NCBI GenBank assembly: GCA_003519445.1
Contig: DOWS01000008.1
Coordinates: forward strand, 1-24,180
Direction of reading: 5' to 3'
DNA from: Candidatus Daviesbacteria bacterium
GTDB lineage: Bacteria; Patescibacteriota; Microgenomatia; Daviesbacterales; UBA10151
DNA: 24,180 bases
Shown: positions 22,694 to 24,180 of the stretch, one piece after another
Numbering within the stretch: the first letter of the stretch is position 1
Layout of the letters: each line of letters begins with the position of its first letter
Position numbers and translations under genes: made by a program
The notes under the pieces: model-generated
The model's database searches: none
Seen by the model: the letters and a program-made list of their open reading frames with translations, nothing else
What the model was told of the DNA's origin: nothing

Positions 22694-22940
22694 AAGAAAC
22701 AATGGGTTCAGATTGTCTTAATTTTGCGTAAGAAGATTTTTGCTGAACTAAATCTTTGGCGTACGATATGGCAGCCTGGATTTGGAGAGTATTGAGGTGT
22801 GGGTAATCTTTTAAAATATCCTTAACGCTCATGCCAGAAGCCACTCTATCCAAAATTAGCTCCACGGAAATCCTAGTGCCGGCAATCACCGGCTTGCCAT
22901 CTAAAATTTGCGGGTTGGAAATAATTAGTGCTTGTGGCAT
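22671..22940 (-). CDS. DUF433 antitoxin candidate
   Basis: An 89-aa protein with the DUF433 signature: ISNPQILDGKPVIAGTRISVELILDRV-type strand-helix (split around residue 25) and KDYPHLNTLQIQAAISYA, a winged-HTH-like DNA-binding fold. DUF433 proteins are regularly paired with DUF5615 toxins and are thought to neutralise and autoregulate. The C-terminal 25 residues are polar (QQKSSYAKLRQSE) and could be the toxin-binding tail. It overlaps the toxin start by 23 nt in another frame. The ATG at 22940 lies 6 nt behind a perfect TATAAT. Confidence 0.88.
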   Translation of the reverse strand: MPQALIISNPQILDGKPVIAGTRISVELILDRVASGMSVKDILKDYPHLNTLQIQAAISYAKDLVQQKSSYAKLRQSEPIVSYANQISR

Positions 22941-22946
22941 AAGAAG

Positions 22947-22955
22947 ATTATATCA
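22947..22955 (-). promoter_or_regulatory. Promoter of the DUF433/DUF5615 operon
   Basis: Read on the minus strand: TGA then TATAAT (22952-22947), with ATG 6 nt later at 22940. The sequence upstream of it is the fusA-tail repeat, so the repeat forms the promoter's upstream region. No consensus -35. Confidence 0.75.
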
Positions 22956-22994
22956 TAAATCCTCCGGCTTCACCGGCCGGGTGGAACATTAAAT
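22947..22994 (+). repeat. fusA-tail repeat, copy B with TA promoter
   Basis: The part 22960-22994 encodes SSGFTGRVEH and stop, the same decapeptide as fusA. All five base differences from copy A are synonymous. The match to copy C is longer, covering 48 bp (43 identical) and including the minus-strand -10 box. It is not linked in frame to any gene here. Confidence 0.9.
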
Positions 22995-23010
22995 CATTTT
23001 CAGGGTATTC

Positions 23011-23412
23011 TTAAGGAAGTTTGAAAAATCTTAATATTGGTTGAGTTAAACGACCTGCTTTCCACAAAGTAAATCCAACGACTGCCAATAAGGATGAAAC
23101 ATATCCAACAGATAATAATCGATGAGGTTGGGTAAGTGGATTATCGTAATCGATTTCGACTTTTCTCCATGATAACTCTTCACATGAAACTAGAGCTTGA
23201 CTTCTCATGTCCGGATTTAATAGTCCATGCCTATTTTCGTACTGAGTAAGAAAGTCGTCACAAGTGAGTGTTATGTTAGTTTTATTTGTTGCTTCAATGC
23301 CATCTCTCCAGCCTTGAACTTCAGGTAAATATCTAAATCCGAGACCAGTCACTGCTAAACTAGCTCCAAATAATAACAAATCTTTAATTAGCTTACTTTC
23401 TGGACTCTTCAT
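23011..23412 (-). CDS. Unrecognised two-helix membrane protein
   Basis: A 133-aa protein of no family I recognise. It has two hydrophobic segments (about 10-29 and 98-117). The 70-residue loop between them contains two cysteines, C51 and C77, which could form a disulfide if the loop faces outside. The C-terminus is basic (KAGRLTQPILRFFKLP). A good promoter lies just upstream (23423-23452). An earlier ATG in the leader is out of frame and ends at once. It sits in the second block bounded by fusA tails and is probably cargo of that element; its role with HicBA is unknown. Confidence 0.75.
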   Translation of the reverse strand: MKSPESKLIKDLLLFGASLAVTGLGFRYLPEVQGWRDGIEATNKTNITLTCDDFLTQYENRHGLLNPDMRSQALVSCEELSWRKVEIDYDNPLTQPHRLLSVGYVSSLLAVVGFTLWKAGRLTQPILRFFKLP

Positions 23413-23422
23413 ACTGCCATGG

Positions 23423-23452
23423 AGGATAGCACATTAATAATTAAGTTGTCAA
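23423..23452 (-). promoter_or_regulatory. Promoter of the 133-aa membrane protein gene
   Basis: On the minus strand: TTGACA (23452-23447), 18-nt spacer with a TGC extension, TATCCT (23428-23423). The ATG at 23412 is 10 nt downstream, so the message would be nearly leaderless. Confidence 0.7.
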
Positions 23453-23485
23453 GCTCAGTTTCTGTATTCAAAATTTCATTAATTC

Positions 23486-23613
23486 CACGGCCTGCGCTTC
23501 GCCAGCCTCGCGGCTAGGCGGGTCGATGGCTTGCACCACCGCCCCCGCTTCGCCAAGGCTACGCCGGGCGAGTAAAGCTTTTGCGACACGCGGTTGGCAA
23601 GGCGAGCCGTAGC
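23486..23613. repeat. GC-rich structured element, possible dispersed repeat or RNA
   Basis: About 128 bases with clearly higher GC than the AT-rich surroundings. A strong hairpin lies at 23500-23520 (GCCAGCC, loop TCGC, GGCT-A-GGC). A longer nested fold pairs CTTGC and ACCGC (23530-23542) with GCGGT and GCAAG (23590-23601), enclosing GCTTCGCC with GGCG and AAGC. It lacks a T tract, tRNA features or a frame. It may be an imported dispersed repeat or a non-coding RNA. Confidence 0.5.
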
Positions 23614-23620
23614 ATTATTG

Positions 23621-23836
23621 TTATTTGAGTTTTAAAAATTCTTCTTCGGTAGAATGAGCTTGTTTAATAATGCCCATAACTAACCCTCTTTTTATATCCT
23701 TAGTGTGAATTGGTACGGAAATAGTTATCTTTGTATTCGGATGGTACATAATGACATGACTGCCGGATTGTCTTTTCCGAATAAATCCGAATTTTTCAAG
23801 AACGGATATTATTTCTTTTGGTCTAAATGATGCCAT
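23621..23836 (-). CDS. hicA: HicA-family mRNA interferase toxin
   Basis: A 71-aa double-stranded-RNA-binding-fold protein. The motif KRQSGSHVIMYHP carries the catalytic histidine H27, and TISVPIHTKDIKRGLVMGIIKQA is the typical second half. HicA cleaves mRNA and is neutralised by HicB. Its ATG overlaps the hicB stop by one base (TAATG on the minus strand), so the antitoxin is made first. The length is normal for the family. Confidence 0.95.
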   Translation of the reverse strand: MASFRPKEIISVLEKFGFIRKRQSGSHVIMYHPNTKITISVPIHTKDIKRGLVMGIIKQAHSTEEEFLKLK

Positions 23837-24096
23837 TAAATGGAAATAAAAGGTGTATCTATGGCTACTCTGGTAACTACCACATCCTCTTTTTCCTCGG
23901 GGATATTTTCTCCGTCTTCTTTTAACACGGAAAGATATAATTTCATAGCATCTTTAATCATAAATACCGCTTCTTCAAATGTTTCTCCTTGGGTAGCACA
24001 TCCGGGTAATGCAGGTACGGAAACAACATATCCGCCTTCTTCTGCAGGTTCAAAAATAGCAGTATATTTTAAAACTTTTCGAGCAATTTTTTTCAT
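23836..24096 (-). CDS. hicB: HicB-family antitoxin
   Basis: An 86-aa HicB. The partly degraded RNase H-like core is evident in YTAIFEPAEEGGYVVSVP, ALPGCATQGETFEEAV and MIKDAMKLYL. No C-terminal HTH or ribbon-helix-helix is visible, so DNA binding may be weak or use another route. The start is set at MKKIARK (24096), 6 nt after a perfect TATAAT. The frame stays open further upstream, but those 14 codons are the promoter and the antisense of the fusA tail. The order hicB-hicA, with a one-base overlap, is common. Confidence 0.93.
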   Translation of the reverse strand: MKKIARKVLKYTAIFEPAEEGGYVVSVPALPGCATQGETFEEAVFMIKDAMKLYLSVLKEDGENIPEEKEDVVVTRVAIDTPFISI

Positions 24097-24102
24097 GTTG
24101 AC

Positions 24103-24111
24103 ATTATACCA
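24103..24111 (-). promoter_or_regulatory. Promoter of the hicBA operon
   Basis: Minus strand: TGG then TATAAT (24108-24103), ATG after 6 nt at 24096. The upstream side is the fusA-tail repeat, as in the DUF433 operon. Confidence 0.75.
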
Positions 24112-24150
24112 TAAATCCTCCGGCTTCACCGGCCACATTGAACATTAAAT
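24103..24150 (+). repeat. fusA-tail repeat, copy C with TA promoter
   Basis: The part 24116-24150 encodes SSGFTGHIEH and stop: the fusA tail with R to H and V to I. Together with the minus-strand -10 it matches copy B at 43 of 48 bases. The bases after it (TTTCCCTC) resemble those after copy A (TTCCTC), so it may border the original downstream flank of fusA. Confidence 0.9.
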
Positions 24151-24180
24151 TTTCCCTCTGTCAGACGACAATAGAAATGT

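Larger units (their letters stand above)
23413..23620. other. Intergenic stretch with promoter and GC-rich element
   Basis: The 208 bases between the membrane protein gene and hicA contain the minus-strand promoter at 23423-23452, an AT-rich spacer and the GC-rich block at 23486-23613. No convincing reading frame or tRNA was seen. Confidence 0.7.
22317..24150. mobile_element. Putative cassette array inserted in the 3' end of fusA
   Basis: Three copies of the fusA 3' tail (22317-22351, 22960-22994, 24116-24150), all in the fusA orientation, bound two blocks of 643 and 1156 bp. Each block carries a minus-strand TA operon whose promoter abuts the right-hand tail copy. The second block also holds a membrane protein gene and a GC-rich structured element. 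The repeats are seen directly. That they are insertion junctions is inferred. No integrase or transposase lies in the window. Confidence 0.6.

Noticed and set aside
23476..23494. A fourth, inverted fusA-tail copy (CATTAATTCCACGGCC)
   Set aside because: It aligns to the reverse of the tail only with two 2-base gaps, and the similarity stops after GGCC. Chance is more likely.
23486..23613. The GC-rich block as a tRNA gene
   Set aside because: No cloverleaf with a GTTCRA-type T arm or acceptor pairing could be drawn.
65..24096. Use of a code in which TGA is glycine
   Set aside because: Many genes end in TGA at clean overlaps (for example alaS, sortase, rpoB), and no conserved domain reads through TGA.
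24097..24138. An earlier hicB start adding 14 residues
   Set aside because: Those codons are the -10 promoter and the antisense of the fusA tail. HicB similarity begins at MKKIARK, 6 nt past TATAAT.
23840..24148. A 102-codon plus-strand frame ending in SSGFTGHIEH
   Set aside because: It is the antisense of hicB running by chance into tail copy C. The last ten codons are meaningful as a fusA tail, but the rest shows no protein-like pattern, so I do not call a gene.
22317..24150. The three tail repeats as a CRISPR array
   Set aside because: Only three copies, spaced about 640 and 1150 bp apart with genes between them, and no short spacers.

Overview
The window looks like a chromosomal segment from a Candidate Phyla Radiation (Patescibacteria) bacterium, most probably of the Microgenomates group. 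This is inferred from the AT-rich DNA, compact or stripped-down housekeeping proteins (a 591-residue AlaRS, a GreA reduced to its coiled coil), gene-to-gene stop/start overlaps, and operon-head promoters whose -10 box lies only 6-10 nt before the ATG. TGA is used as an ordinary stop, so the recoded Gracilibacteria/Absconditabacteria lineages are unlikely. No tRNA, rRNA or CRISPR array was seen, and no gene-free stretch exceeds 300 bases (the longest is 23413-23620).

Layout. 65-1643 holds small genes: a RodZ-like HTH membrane protein, a DUF948-like membrane protein, and a DUF5678/retropepsin-like pair. 1695-7531 is one tightly overlapped operon: alaS, a degenerate actin-like/baseplate-J-like membrane protein, a sortase, ruvX and mltG. 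This couples translation, cell envelope work and recombination. 7584-9332 encodes a AAA+ ATPase with its own promoter. 9348-11215 is accessory: an internally deleted Nudix protein, a Phd/VapC-type toxin-antitoxin (TA) pair behind a palindromic operator, and an MDR oxidoreductase. 11349-19961 carries rpoB-rpoC-rpsL-rpsG, a histidine-phosphatase-like gene and two overlapping membrane micro-ORFs. An SD-sequestering, terminator-like hairpin follows, then a GreA N-terminal-domain protein and fusA (20047-22349).

The most unusual region is 22317-24150. The last ten codons and stop of fusA occur three times: at the real end of fusA, at 22960-22994 and at 24116-24150. All five differences between the first two copies are synonymous, and the third encodes the same decapeptide with two substitutions. 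The copies bound two minus-strand blocks: a DUF433/DUF5615 TA pair, and a hicBA TA pair plus a 133-aa membrane protein and a GC-rich structured element. In both blocks the TA promoter abuts the repeat. I read this as serial insertion of TA cassettes into the fusA 3' end, each bringing its own fusA tail so that EF-G stays intact. No recombinase is present in the window, so the mechanism is unknown.

Nearly all operon heads look leaderless (extended -10 TGnTATAAT-like, ATG 6-10 nt later), while downstream genes begin in ATGA, GTGA, TAATG or TGATG overlaps. The window thus shows two initiation modes with few Shine-Dalgarno sites.
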